Notes: generated from the sequence alone by a model not told the origin. A DNA stretch of 64,000 nucleotides from Sinonovacula constricta (GCA_007844125.1 CM017573.1:9315911-9379910); one strand, 5' to 3'; positions 35,431 to 47,148 are shown, counted from the stretch's first letter. Numbers and translations are program-made.

Positions 35431-35843
35431 TGAAAGGATTTCATCCACATTACACAGAATTGTTAATCTAATCGTAAAAGATTTAATAAGTGTAAAAACC
35501 ATGTCCCAACAAAAATGTTTTCAGGGGTGGGGTTTGTAAGGGTGGACATCCATCACCCTACCCCCACCCCCCGCCCCCCAGTACAAGTATTTATATTTAA
35601 TGTAAACTGTTATCAATCAGATATTTTCTTTACAACAGTATTCTGATTTCTATTATTACTTAAAATAAAAAAAAAAACCGGTTGAAGATTAGGATATCAT
35701 GTTTTATAATGTTTTTAATTATTTACTGCATCATGATGGTAGTTCTGCCTTTTCACGTTTATGCTTTACAACATTTTTATTTCAACAATCTGACATATGC
35801 ATGTATAATGTTTGCTATAAAAGTTTTGGAGATATTTACTTTT
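35431..35843. other. No gene seen between array and next element
   Basis: AT-rich intronic sequence with a short C-rich stretch at about 35556-35580. No coding or repeat unit is recognised. Confidence 0.5.
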
Positions 35844-37190
35844 AGCTCACCTGAGCACAACGTGCTCAAGGGGAGCTTTTGTGATAACGCTTCGTCCGGC
35901 GTCCGTCGGCCGTCGTAGACCGTCGTCAACATTTAGCTTGTGAACACACTACAGACCACAGTTTTTATCCAATATTTATCAAACTTGGTAAGAATGTTTG
36001 TCTGCATGAAATCTTGTGTTAAGTTGTTATTGGGTCACCTGGGGTCAAAGACCACATTTATAGCACAATCTTCACCAAACTTAGAATGTTTGTCTGCATT
36101 AAATCTTGGATGAGTTCATTATTGGGTCACATGGGGTCAAAAAGTAGGTCACTAAGTCAAATCTCAGCAAAAGCTTGTGAACACTCTAGAGGCCCCAATT
36201 ATGGCCCAATCTTCACCAAATTTGAACAGAATGTTTGCCTGCGTGAAATCTTGGATGAGTTCATAACTGGGTCATGTGGGGTCACTAAATAGGTCACTAG
36301 GTCAAATCTTGGAAAAACCGTGTCAACACACTAGAGACCACATTTATAGCACAATCTTCACCAAACTTAGTCAGAATGTTTGTCTGCATTAAATCTTGGA
36401 CTAGTTCATTATTGGGTCACGTGTGGTCAAAAAGTAGGTCACTAGGTCAAATCTTATCAAAAGCTTGTGAACACACTAGAGGCCCCAATTATGGCCCAAT
36501 CTTCACCAAACTTGATCAGAATGTTTGCCTGCATGAAATCTTGGATGAGTTTATAACTGGGTCATTGGAGGTCAATAAGTAGATCACTCGATCAAATCTT
36601 AGAAAAAGCTTATGAACACACTAGAGACCACATTTATAGCCCAATCTTCACCAAACTTGGTCAGAATGTTTGTCTGCATGAAATCTTAAATGAGTTCCTT
36701 ATTGGGTCACATGGGGTCAAAAAAGAGGTCACTAGGTCAAAACTTAGAAAAGGCATGTGAACACACTTGAGGCCACATTCATAGCCCAATCTTCACAAAA
36801 CTTGATCAGATTGTTTGTCTGCATGAAATCTTGGATGACTATATTATTGGGTCACGTGGGGTTAAAAAGTAGGTCACTAGGTCACATTTTTAAAAAAAAC
36901 TTCTGAAAACACTCAGAAAAACACATTGATGGCCCAGTCTTCACCAAACTTGGCCAGAATGTTTACCGGTATGAAATCTTAAATATGTTTTGAAGTGGGT
37001 CATGTGGATTCAGTAGGTTACTTGGTAAAATTCTAGATAATGTTATCAACCCAGTGGCCACACTAATGGTCCAATCTTCACCAAAGATTTCTAAAGTAAA
37101 TAACACTTAATTACTTGATGCCAGATTTGAGTCTACTAAAAGCCTGTGTCATCAGGAGAGCGATAAGGGGCCACCATGGCCCTCTTGTTA
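35844..37190 (+). mobile_element. Bivalve element with hairpin head and ~145-bp core repeats, copy 1
   Basis: It begins with a near-perfect hairpin, AGCTCACCTGAGCACAACGT then GCTCAAGGGGAGCT. About eight tandem units of roughly 145 bp follow, each with AACACACTAGAGGCCACATT, CAATCTTCACCAAACTTGG, TGTTTGTCTGCATGAAATCT and GGTCACTAGGTCAAATCTT. A unique tail ends TGGCCCTCTTGTTA. Copy 2 (41436-42671) has the same head, units and tail. The layout, terminal hairpin plus a tandem core of about 150-160 bp, resembles the described bivalve pearl/BIV160-type non-autonomous elements; the exact family was not checked. Confidence 0.75.
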
Positions 37191-37279
37191 AGATTTTACT
37201 AGTACATATATTTTAACACTGAATAAGTAAGACCATGTTTATTTATATGCTATATTTACAGTCATAAGTAAACAACAAA

Positions 37280-37560
37280 CCGGTCGCAATAGCTCAGGTG
37301 GTAAAGCGTCGGCTTGCGGATCGGGAGATTGTGGGTTCGAACCCCGGCCGGGTCAAACCAAAGACTTTAAAGTTGGTAGTAGTGGCTTCCCTCCTAATGC
37401 TCGGTGCTAAGGGGACAGCATTACGCCTGACTCACGGGTGTCAGTATAATGGACTGGCCGGGTTCATTCCCTGGGCACCTCATAAATGCCCCTATGTTAT
37501 AATGATAGAAATGTCGGTGCGCGGTATCGGCAAAAAATGCCGCCTAATCACACAACAAAC
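37280..37560 (+). mobile_element. tRNA-derived SINE, family 1 (intronic, near complete)
   Basis: The head has A-box-like AGCTCAGGTGGTAAAGCGTC and B box GGTTCGAACCCCGGCCG. The body follows: ACTTTAAAGTTGGTAGTAGT, GGGGACAGCATTACGCCTGA and GTGTCAGTATAATGGACTGG. The tail holds GGGCACCTCATAAATGCCCC and ends in an ATCGGCAAAAAATGCCG hairpin-like segment. Direct repeats at the ends were not resolved. Confidence 0.8.
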
Positions 37561-38451
37561 TGTCCGAGAATTTTACACCTTTCTTTGATGGCTTGGTCAG
37601 CCAGTGTCTTCACACTTTATCACTTACGTAATCTGCCAGTCATGATGCTACTGTCATTTTATCATAACAAAGCCACGAGGGCCATATCAATGGAAACTAA
37701 TTGATGTTATTTAGTTATATGTAATATTTAATCTACTTAAAGATTTTGGCTTCTGGTTACATTTTTTCAGTCAAATTTTTAGATCTTCCATATTAGAAAC
37801 TGTTTATGTAAAATATTGTTTTCTGGCCACAGAGGCAGCTTCCAATTTACAAAAAAAAAATGTATTTTAAAGTATAACATGTATTGAAGCTGGGCCGAGC
37901 GCTGGTAATTGAATTGACCCTAAGCCCAAATAATGGTGATGGGGCCTAAATGGCCCTCAGGGTCGTTATTCTGCCACCAATCATCTGCTTTGCTAAATAT
38001 TTTCATTTGATTGATGACTAATCTGTTTAATGTAAAGACAAGGTTAAACAAATGTCGTAATATAGACAGAGACTAATAAGAGTCAGTTGAAACCCTGGTT
38101 TTGCAGTGTTTGACATGTAGAGTAACTAATTTGATTACAATCTTGAGCTGAGAACAGAGTGGCAAAAGTATGTTATTATTAAATTCAAAACAATACTGTC
38201 TTATTTGAAGTTGACACCAATTGTGTTGATGTGTGGCAGGTCTGTATTTGATAAGTAGAGTCGTAGACTTGTAAATCCTCGTAAATATTGTGCCATTCAC
38301 CACATGGGTTTAGGTTATACTCATGGGCTAATTTTTTCATGTGTGTTCTGCCCAGACATGTGTCTTGAATTTTGCTCCACATTACTATAATGACCACAGT
38401 CGGGTCGCTGCGATGTACTTCAATGACATTTTCTTTTCCATTTCTTTTCAG

Positions 38452-39338
38452 GACGTGTCAGGACACCCAAGACATCAGGGAATCCTCAGATGAGCTCAAT
38501 GCTATTCCCGAGTTACAAGCAGTCCCCGCACAGTTAAAATCGGCTCTGGAAAATATAAACAAAGCTATTAAAGTATTAGATGAACATCTGGCTAATATTA
38601 CAAAACATGGAAACAGTTTTTTTAATGATCTGGAAGTGTACGCTAAGGAACTCCTGTTGCGAATTGAGGAGCTAAAAGAGAAGAGTAAGAAGGATATCAA
38701 AAGTAAACAAGAAAAACTTCTTGCTGTCGCCAGACAACACCGACAGGTGTGTGCTTTAACTAAAGAAGAAATAAACCAGTGTTTATACAAAATTACAAAG
38801 TCAAAAGAATGGAAAGCCAACACGTTTGTCCTTAAAAAGAAGGGTCAGACTATTGCTTCAAAAGTTGATGCTCTTTATAAGGAGTCGGACATACTAATAA
38901 AGGGACATCAATTCGACTTCATGACAGAAATGAAGATATTTGACTCCCTGAGCTGTTTCAGTTCCCTTGTTAAGGAAGTCAGCAAAAAGACACAAGATAT
39001 CAGCTCACAGGGTGCTGTTGGAGGTGAATTAGACATACCACTACAGGAAATAGTAAGGAGTCGAGCAGACCGTCAAGTAGAGAGACCAGTGGAGAAACAG
39101 AAAGATAGGCGAGTGGTGAGACCAGAAAAGAAACACATCAATGTCAGGATTCCAGAGGATAGATAATACATGTTCCAGCAGAGGTTGCTGTCATCTCAAT
39201 GATGGAAGTCTGATGGTAGCTGATTCCAATAATAGTAGACTGAAGTGTGTAGACCCGTTAAGTAGCAATGTAACCAAGTTCTGCGATATAGATGGATACC
39301 TAACAGATGTATGCTGTATTGGTCCACAAGAGGTAGTA
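38452..39338 (+). CDS. TRIM-like protein, exon with coiled coil and first propeller blades; one-base frameshift
   Basis: The acceptor is TTTCTTTTCAG|G at 38451. The exon completes the split arginine and the last B-box 2 cysteine. Residues about 115-260 form a coiled coil (ELQAVPAQLKSALENINKAI, KELLLRIEELKEKSKKDI). Residues about 302-330 are a basic/acidic linker (RADRQVERPVEKQKDRRVV), and INVRIPED leads into an NHL-type blade (GCCHLNDGSLMVADSNNSRL). The frame stops at TAA 39164-39166, yet the NHL sequence resumes at once in another frame. Leaving out one T at 39164 would restore EDR-NTCSSRGCC, so a one-base insertion is present. No intron fits in this interval. The donor GTAGTA|GTAAGT at 39339 leaves phase 0. 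It could be a real pseudogene mutation or a base error. Confidence 0.8.
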
Positions 39339-39539
39339 GTAAGTATACTTTTCATGTCTCTTTGGTGATTTAGTTTAGATGTATACTATCATGTATTATA
39401 TCGACTCTAAATATTCCTACAATAAAATAAATTCAATTAAAATAAATATAAGTTAAACAGTTGCATGTGCATGATTATTGTAATGACCGGTCTGGTCAAG
39501 TTTATATTATATAACAGCATTCTCCACAACAAGCTTAAG

Positions 39540-39715
39540 TGGGCATCCATGGTTTAGTTGTTTAGACATTGGATTTTGGATCAGAGGGTCCCCCATTGGA
39601 ATCCCTTTCGAACTCCCAAAACAGACCATGCAATGCAAGTCCTTCAGCAAGACTATATTCTGCACAGTGGTGTGTGTACTTAGTACTTGAGTACTGGTTC
39701 TACCCAGAAACTTTC
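39540..39715 (+). mobile_element. tRNA-related SINE-like sequence, family 2
   Basis: The head-like stretch GGTTTAGTTGTTTAGACATT is followed by CCCCCATTGGAATCCC, spaced like a degenerate tRNA A and B box. The tail GTACTGGTTCTACCCAGAAA matches, in reverse, motifs seen near 9869 and 58600. The boundaries are uncertain. Confidence 0.45.
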
Positions 39716-39750
39716 CCAACTGACTGTAAACAAATTTTTAAAACTAAACC

Positions 39751-39756
<6 letters not shown>

Positions 39757-39832
<76 letters not shown>
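39757..39832. repeat. (AT)n microsatellite
   Basis: About 38 uninterrupted AT units in the second intron, abutting a reverse SINE-like sequence. Confidence 0.95.
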
Positions 39833-39834
<2 letters not shown>

Positions 39835-39837
39835 TTA

Positions 39838-39985
39838 TATTAGGTTAGCAAGGGAGCTATACCCCAGCCATTTTTACGACAGGTATGTCGCAGCCCGGGA
39901 TCGAACCTAGAGCCTCCTAGAGTCGGTTACCAATGATGTTACTGGGTCCAGTAGGCCCACTTGAGACAACCTATAAGAACTGATA
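39838..39985 (-). mobile_element. tRNA-related SINE-like sequence, family 3
   Basis: The reverse strand contains a B-box-like GGTTCGATCCCGGGCTGCG downstream of GTGGGCCTACTGGACCCAG. The adjacent (AT)n could be its tail. Confidence 0.45.
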
Positions 39986-40029
39986 AAATATTGTCAAAAT
40001 GCAAAACATTAAATGGGTTATTTAAGTCC

Positions 40030-40312
40030 CTCTTAGGGATTTTGGATGGGATTTGCCGGCATTTTTACCAATATTGTGCAGCGATATTTCTATCATTATA
40101 GCACAGGGGCACTTATGAGGTGCCCAGGGAATTAACCCGGCCGGACCATTATACTGACACCGACGAGTCAGGCGTAATGCTGTCCTCTTAGCCCAGAGCG
40201 TTAAAAGTGAAGCCACTTCAAAAGTCTTTGGTTTGACCCGGCCGGGGTTTGAACACGCTACCTCCCGAACCGCAAGCCGACGCTCTACCACCTAAGCTAA
40301 TGCGGCCGGTTG
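40030..40312 (-). mobile_element. tRNA-derived SINE, family 1 (intronic)
   Basis: The minus strand reads GCTTAGGTGGTAGAGCGTCG, GTTCAAACCCCGGCCGGGTC, ACAGCATTACGCCTGACTCG, GGCACCTCATAAGTGCCCCT and a TTGGTAAAAATGCCGGCAA tail. It parallels 37280-37560 with a moderate number of differences and one internal deletion after CTTTGAAGT. Confidence 0.8.
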
Positions 40313-40839
40313 GTCCCTTACAACCCAAAAGTCAAATAACAAATACAGAGAAAAATGCCATCTTCATTTTATACTGAATTGGCCATGTTTCTCACAGTGA
40401 TAATTAATCAGGTACAGATGTCTTTCAAATAAATTAAGAAGAAAATTAAATTGCCCATTTAATAAAAGTGATTGAATAACTAAAAATAAACACAGATCAT
40501 TAGGAAATGTCCTTTTCAAAAGGAATTGTTTATGTGTTATTAGTAGTTGGTTCATACTGAGAAAGGAAATGCGATGTCATGTTTTTAGCTCACCTGAGCT
40601 GATGCTAATTAGGGATCTACATTTGTATGGAAGGTAATTTTCTAATTACTATTTCTAACTTTCAATACACGGATTTGTCACTTCAAATGTCAATTTTTAA
40701 ATTGCAACATCACACATGCTAAATACCTCTATCTAATTACATCCTTACCTTTATATATCACATGAAAATGTTCAAATTTCATCATTACCTTTATACAATT
40801 TCACATTCCCGCATATATCCGGAGTGATACGACCTGGCA

Positions 40840-41135
40840 AAATTCTGTTACCGGTACACTGTATTGAGTTCGAACCCAAGACCTCCAGCGTAATCAGATG
40901 CTCTACCACCTGGTCTACCTGAGTTTTTAACCTTCCTTATTTTTAGCCAGGCATCAACTGGACAGAACCACCAGTACCTAGCCTATTCCTGCTTCACAGG
41001 GTTCTCTGAAGAAACCCTTCTGACGCCACTAAAAATCTGGAAAAATCCCATTACCGAGGTCGGGGGTCGAACCTAAGACCTCCTGCCTTGAGGTAGGTGC
41101 TCAAGCAACTGAGCTGCATGGGCACCTGAGTCTAG
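40840..41135 (-). mobile_element. Dimeric tRNA-like SINE sequence
   Basis: On the minus strand two tRNA-like heads lie about 200 bp apart. The first has GCAGCTCAGTTGCTTGAGCA and GGTTCGACCCCCGACC (41040-41125). The second has AGACCAGGTGGTAGAGCATC and GGTTCGAACTCAATAC (40860-40920). The linker contains GAAGCAGGAATAGGCTAGG. It may be one composite SINE or two adjacent insertions. Confidence 0.55.
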
Positions 41136-41435
41136 GGAATGCATACTCACAACATCGCGTACCCCTGTTGATGTAGTTATATTCCAAAGAATTGTAAGCA
41201 AATCCGAATGCGAATGACATAGTATGTTCTTCTGGAAACGTCCAATAACAAAAACTTATAATTATAGTAAAATCACTTGCAGAATTTTAATATAAACATT
41301 AATAACTACTTTGGGCAAAAGGTAACTTGTTCAATTTGACGCCAAATAACGTTAGCTGTTTTCTATTGGATCACATTTAAATAATCATTTATGATTCTGT
41401 TCTATTTTAAACTTATGATATTCCGTTTTATTTTT

Positions 41436-42671
41436 AGCTCACCTGAGCACAATGTGCTCAAGGGGAGCTTTTGTGATACCGCTTCGTCTGTCATTCGTCG
41501 TCAACATTTTACCTTGTGAACACACTAGAGGCCACAATTTTTATCCAATCTTCATCAAACTTAGTCAGAATATTTGTCTGCATGAAATCTTGGAGGAGTT
41601 CAATATTGGATCACCTGGGGTCAAAAAGTAGGTCACGAGGTCAAATTTTAGGAAAAACAGGTGAACACACAAGAGACCACATTTATAGTCCAATCTTCAC
41701 CAAACTTAGTCAGAATGTTTGTCTGCATGAAATCTTGGAGGCGTTCGTAACTGGGTCACGTGGGGTCAAAAAGGAGGTCCCTAGGTCAAATCTTAGAAAA
41801 AGCTTTTGAACACACTAGAGACCACATTTATAGCCCAATCTTCACCAAACTTGGTCAGAATGTTTGTCTGCAAAAAATCTTGAATGACATTGTAACTGGG
41901 TCACGTGGAGTCTAAAAATAGGTCACTAGGTCAAATCTTTAAAAAAGCTTGTGAACACACTAGAGGCCACATTTATAGCCCAATCTTAACCAAACCTGGT
42001 CAGAATGTTTGTCTGCATAAAATCTTGGATGAGTTCGTAACTGGGTCACGTGGGGTCAAAACGTAGGTCACTAGGTCAAATCTAAAAAAAGCTTGTGAAC
42101 ACACTAGAGGCCACATTTATAACCCAATCTTCACCAAACTTGGTCAAAATGTTTGTCTGCATGAAATCTTAAATGAATTCCTTATTGGGTCATATGGGGA
42201 CAAAAAAGAGGTCACTAGGTCAAAACTTAGAAAAGTTTTTGAACACACTAGAGGCCACATTTATAGCCCAATCTTCTCCAAACTTGGTCAAAATGTTTGT
42301 CTACATGAAATCCTGGATGAGTTTGTTATTGGGTCATGTGGGGTCAAAAAATAGGTCACTAGGTTGCATTTTAGAAAAACCTTATGAAAACACTTAAGAG
42401 GCTACATTGATGGCCCAGTCTTCACCAAACTTGACCAGCATGTTTGCCAGTATGAAATTTTACATATGTTTTGAAGTGAGTCATGTGGATTCAGTAGGTT
42501 ACTTGGTAAAATTCTAGAAAATGTTATCAACCCAGTGGCCACACTAATGGTCCAATCTTCACCAAAGATTTCTAAAGTAAATAACTCTTAATTACTTGAT
42601 GCCAGGTTTGAGCCTACGTAAAGTCTGTGTCATCAGGTGAGCGATTAAGGGACATCATGGCCTTCTTGTTA
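41436..42671 (+). mobile_element. Bivalve element with hairpin head and ~145-bp core repeats, copy 2
   Basis: The same hairpin head occurs (AGCTCACCTGAGCACAATGT then GCTCAAGGGGAGCT), with about seven core units at 41517, 41663, 41809, 41955, 42097, 42240 and 42386. The tail (CAACCCAGTGGCCACACTAA to CATGGCCTTCTTGTTA) matches copy 1. It sits in the second intron of the TRIM-like gene in the same orientation as copy 1 in the first intron. Confidence 0.75.
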
Positions 42672-44596
42672 GTTTAGTGACGTCTATATTTATGTGGTAC
42701 CGCCACCTAGCGTCTGAATGTTGGCAGTTCTTAACTTGTACATTAGTAATTTGTAACTTGTAAATTGTAAGCGAACATAATATTTGTGACGTCACTACTT
42801 TCGTCATAACTTATAGAAAATATCAGCGCTTGGACATTTTGTATTCAAATAGATCGTTTTTCTTTTCATTGCTTGCATTTGTGAAACTCGTCAGGAAGTG
42901 CGAAGTTAGAGATCTGTAAAACCGGTTTAAGCAACCCAGTCGGTCCATATTGCCGACTGACCGTTCCAAGGCGGTAACTGTCGGGTTTGCTCTTTTCGTT
43001 AAATGACTCATCACAAATTTGTTCTTACTTTTCGCTTGCCTTGCATGTGAAATACCTTTGTTCTGTGCCTTTTTGGAGTTTGGTATATGTTGCAATGCTC
43101 ATAGGACTTTGTCATATATTCGTATTGATAATTGTGACTTGAGATTTGTAATTTCCAAATTGTATACGAGAGATATTAATTAGTTACATATAAAAACGAA
43201 CTTGTTTGTGCAAACAAACAGCAAATTTAAGCAAATGCAGTGTTGCAATTGGCAAATTAGAAATTGAATGTTGGCGGATATCCCCTTCCATACATTTGAA
43301 TCACCGTTTGTATACTTGTATGCGGAATTGCCTGATTTTATTGTAATGGTAACAAAACTATTTTAGGTACCAGAACTGAGCTTGAACTTGTGGTCATTTA
43401 TAGTCATGATTGTGATATATTCAGCACAAAGTAGGACAAATCATGACACGTAGGGAAACTGTACCGACCAGTATTCGAGAAAACAACCAAATGTTCTTAC
43501 GTTATAGTATAAGAACAATTAACATTGATCTTATGGTCTGATTACCGATTGTTCTGGCTGAACATATTCAAAATATGTCATATTCATACCCTACGTGACG
43601 TATTTGAACCAACGTTACAATTAGATTGCCGTCATTCGGCGTGCGTTCGGGAAGGTAGGTGAGAAGCAGATGTGCGTTAATTTCCAAGATTTAGATATTA
43701 TATTGAAATAATATTATACATAGGAACCTTATGGGTAGTGCAAGTTTAGGGTCACTATGAGTGTCCGTCTGGTCAAGGTCACTGTTGCAAAGAATATATT
43801 TCCTTGATTAAGGAAACATGGCCCTGGTAAGCGGAGAGACTGTGAGATAATAAATGGCGGTTTCTATTCAAAATATATTTAACACGTGGTAGTGATTCCC
43901 TCATTTCGTTTCTGAAGGGACATTATTATGACTAACACATTTACCTAATGTTACCTCCCTTCTTGGTGGGTATTTGAGGTTACGCGTCAAGGAACTAAAT
44001 TGTTCTTTACTAAGGTCCAAACTTTTGAAGCTACCTTACAGTGCCCCGTTTACAGACACACGCGCAGGCACACACGCACAATCGCGCCCGCACGCATACA
44101 CACTGAGTGCAAAAATCAAACATTGTTTTTACTTAAAATGGCAATTCAGAAAAATGAAAACAAGTGAAAATAGTAATTTCGTTTGATAACCTTACACAGT
44201 GTATGCAGTTCTGCCCAATCTACGCCAATCTGCCAGTCTGTTATTGAACATCTGAGTGCATTAACTTTGTAGTTGTGTATTAATCGAAGGTTTAAACAAC
44301 ATGAGGAAAAAAGCAGTTTATTATTGAATAGTATGAACATACGTGTTAAACAAATTGCCCACGTGTTCTATACTGAATTTTTATTTTTATTTTGGAGACC
44401 CTTTTCCATTGATAGGAGATAAGAAAACGACACCATTACGTACTGCCCTAACTATGAAGAAATTACATAAACTTGCGGTTTACAATGCTAATTGTAAAAT
44501 TTAATCTAAATTACTACACTGTATATACATTTAATTATTGTCTCTCGGACTTGAGATATAGTCCGGCAAATTGAACATCTACATAGATTCAAACCT
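42672..44596. other. Intronic sequence, no further exon seen
   Basis: AT-rich. A 90-codon minus-strand frame at 42823-43095 has ordinary composition but no recognised domain and no supporting context. Nothing else is supportable. Confidence 0.5.
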
Positions 44597-45063
44597 GAAT
44601 GGTGGTATCCGACAGGTTGCCTATATCTAATATACATAACAATATTTGACCTCTGTTTGGGGTATTTGTGCATAATTTCTGTAGAACTTTAGTATAAGCT
44701 TTGATAATTTTCAACAGTATCGCAATTTTGGGGCAGTAAAACTCGTTAATCAACACTTAAAATGTTCATTCTTTTTAAATCTATAAATATGAACGATTGG
44801 GATTTCGACATCACAGCAGATGTCGTGGATGAGCTAAAACAGGTGGTCACGTGGTTGTCTTGGTTTAAAAATAGCATCTTGTGCAGCGTGGCTCAGATAG
44901 GAAATACATGTTTGTAATGACGATTATGGCGTTACAGTACATATTTCAGACAGGTGTAGGACATCAGTTAACAGCATTTTGCGTGATCTATTCAGGTAAC
45001 AATTGTTTATTAAGATGTTTAATGAAAATATGTTGTCCAAACTGTCGGATACCACCTTTAACA
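44597..45063 (-). mobile_element. MITE-like element with GGTGGTATCCGACAG inverted ends (inverted copy)
   Basis: The ends GGTGGTATCCGACAGGTTGC and, in reverse, GGTGGTATCCGACAGTTTGG are inverted repeats. The internal GGTGGTCACGTGGTTGTC and CATAATTTCTG are reverse complements of segments in the copy at 119-618, so this copy is in the opposite orientation. Confidence 0.65.
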
Positions 45064-46459
45064 TCGATTCTATGCTCGACAAAGAATCAATTTTAGGCGC
45101 GATATTATTTAATTTGGCCCCCTACCCCCCACCCCGGCACATCAAAAGCACAGCTTCGCTCAGCATTATAGTAATATATATCATATCACGACATACGATA
45201 AACAAAACGCACTATCCCTCGTGGTGTGCGATGCAAGTAATACAAATCAAAATTTGCTAGATTTATCCTCCGAAATTACACACATTGATCATAAAGAAGT
45301 ATGCCGAACACAGGTTATCTCGTAACTGTACACAAACTTTTGTACATATTCCATTCGTCTCGTGACAAAATATGACGTCATAAATATTTGAAAACAACAA
45401 GTTGAGCGTTCACGAACTTAGTGAGATGGATACTTCGAGGTCTTGAGGAAAGATGTGTAAGAGATATCTTGTTAAGTATAAGTTTGAATATTCTAAATAT
45501 GCCTTTTTAAATTGCTTTATGCTTAAGTTTAGTTAAAATAATGTTTGAAAACCATGGCTATGATTTTAGATCTCTGTTTCATGTAGATGACTAGATCTAG
45601 ACACAATGCATCATGATTTTGCACAATAGCTGTGAGTTTACCGTAAACTCCGTCCGTTATTGATTCAGAAACCAAGACGTAACTACATTAAACTCTATTC
45701 TAAATGTTGATTTCTGTTATATAAATTGTTACAAATAATTTTACGTAGTCCTATAAATAACCATGTTTTTACGTTTCCACACTTCAGACACAAGTGACGA
45801 CTTTCCACGGTAGATCTACTCAAGCTTAACAGAGCCAAGAGGACAGCGAGTGTAACAAGTGTACATATCTGTATTTTTGGTTATTGAGTCGTAACTTTAT
45901 TTGTCTTATTTAGGACAGGTACTAGCAAGCTGACCGACTATGAACGACTGAATATTGCTATTTTTTCTAGCATTTGTTTACATAATTTTCATTATAATGT
46001 TTACTAGATTTACATGTCTATATTTGCAGGTTGTTGTGTGGAAGACTGCCGGCCATGTTTACTCCACCGCAAAATGATCGAACTTGTGCCACGACATAAA
46101 GGCCTGTATTCACCAAGCATTTCTTAACGGAAGTCACGACTTATACCAAGGATACTATAAAGCTAAATTGTGATTTTAAGCTCAAAGTATCAAAGTTAAA
46201 TTGTCATGCAAAATTTCAGACTTATAGCTGAATATACACTGAAGATATTGCGAATTAAAAACTACCGGTATGACTTTATCCAATCTTACTGAAAAATGGT
46301 TGGTGTATACGGGCCGAAGACTTTATTAATGTTCTGTTTTCTCTCCCTCTATTTTCAGGTTGCATCATTTACGACTATGGACGCTGACGTGTATTTTGTC
46401 ACCAACCCAATCTGTACATTTACAATGTTTTACTCTGGTCTACATTTCTGTATTTCCAG

Positions 46460-47035
46460 GTTGCCATCTTTGATTCTCCCCAAGTCCACGTGTACAACAC
46501 AGTCAGTCTGACCAGGACACGAACCGTCGAGTTGGGACATGGGACCGGCTGGATCGCTTGTTACGGCGGACTGCTGTACTGTGCTGAGTGGGGTGGTACC
46601 ATCTTGTATGTACACGACGTGAGGAGTGGCAGGAAGCTGAGGGAGATCTCCATGGACACCGACGGCCGGCAACTGTTCTCTCGCATCCGACACATCGCCG
46701 TGAACAGTTCCGGCGACAGACTCTATGTGACTGACGGGAGAGGTCTTGTATGTGTCGTCACGGACGGGAGGCGGATATTCTGTCTCTCCCATCAGGATCT
46801 CGGACTGTCTGGTGCCTGGGGTGTGACCACTGACCATCACGGTCACGTGTATGTTAGTGGATATAACTCACAGAACGTAGTCATGGTGACCCAGGATGGT
46901 CACGTGGTAGGTCAGATATTGTCACAGGAAGATGGGATCGTGCGTCCACTCTGCCTCAGTTATGATGTGAACAGGAGTTCCTTGTATGTCGGTGGGAAGT
47001 ACAGTGATCAGCTTCTGATGGTGAAATGGAAGTAA
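46460..47035 (+). CDS. TRIM-like protein, last exon (NHL-type beta-propeller)
   Basis: The acceptor TATTTCCAG|GTTGCC at 46459 joins in phase 0 to the donor at 39338, giving QEVV-VAIFDSPQVHVYNT. Residues 399-589 of the joined protein carry propeller strands such as GTGWIACYGGLLYCAEWGG, IRHIAVNSSGDRLYVTDGRG, AWGVTTDHHGHVYVSGYNSQ and SSLYVGGKYSDQLLMVKWK, ending at TAA 47033-47035. The exon is visibly more GC-rich than its surroundings. Such C-terminal propellers bind RNA or protein partners in TRIM-NHL proteins; the ligand here cannot be inferred. Joined lengths (308 + 886 + 576 with the extra base omitted) make 1770 bases, exactly 590 codons including the stop. Confidence 0.85.
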   Translation, partial: VAIFDSPQVHVYNTVSLTRTRTVELGHGTGWIACYGGLLYCAEWGGTILYVHDVRSGRKLREISMDTDGRQLFSRIRHIAVNSSGDRLYVTDGRGLVCVVTDGRRIFCLSHQDLGLSGAWGVTTDHHGHVYVSGYNSQNVVMVTQDGHVVGQILSQEDGIVRPLCLSYDVNRSSLYVGGKYSDQLLMVKWK

Positions 47036-47142
47036 AGTTTATATTGATTATTGCCGGACATTTTGTTTTCCATTTGTGTTTCTCCTTTTGTTGCTGATTG
47101 TGACATTTTGTGATTTAGTGACTCGTTATAAAAGTGGAATTT

Positions 47143-47148
47143 AATAAA
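47143..47148 (+). terminator. Candidate polyadenylation signal AATAAA
   Basis: AATAAA lies 108 bp after the stop codon of the TRIM-like gene. A second AATAAA follows near 47190. Either would give a short 3' UTR. Confidence 0.5.

Noticed and set aside
40587..40605. Isolated AGCTCACCTGAGC like the head of the core-repeat elements
   Set aside because: Only about 13 bases match and neither core nor tail follows.
42823..43095. 90-codon minus-strand frame in the second intron
   Set aside because: No recognised motif, no splice or promoter context, and length within chance expectation.
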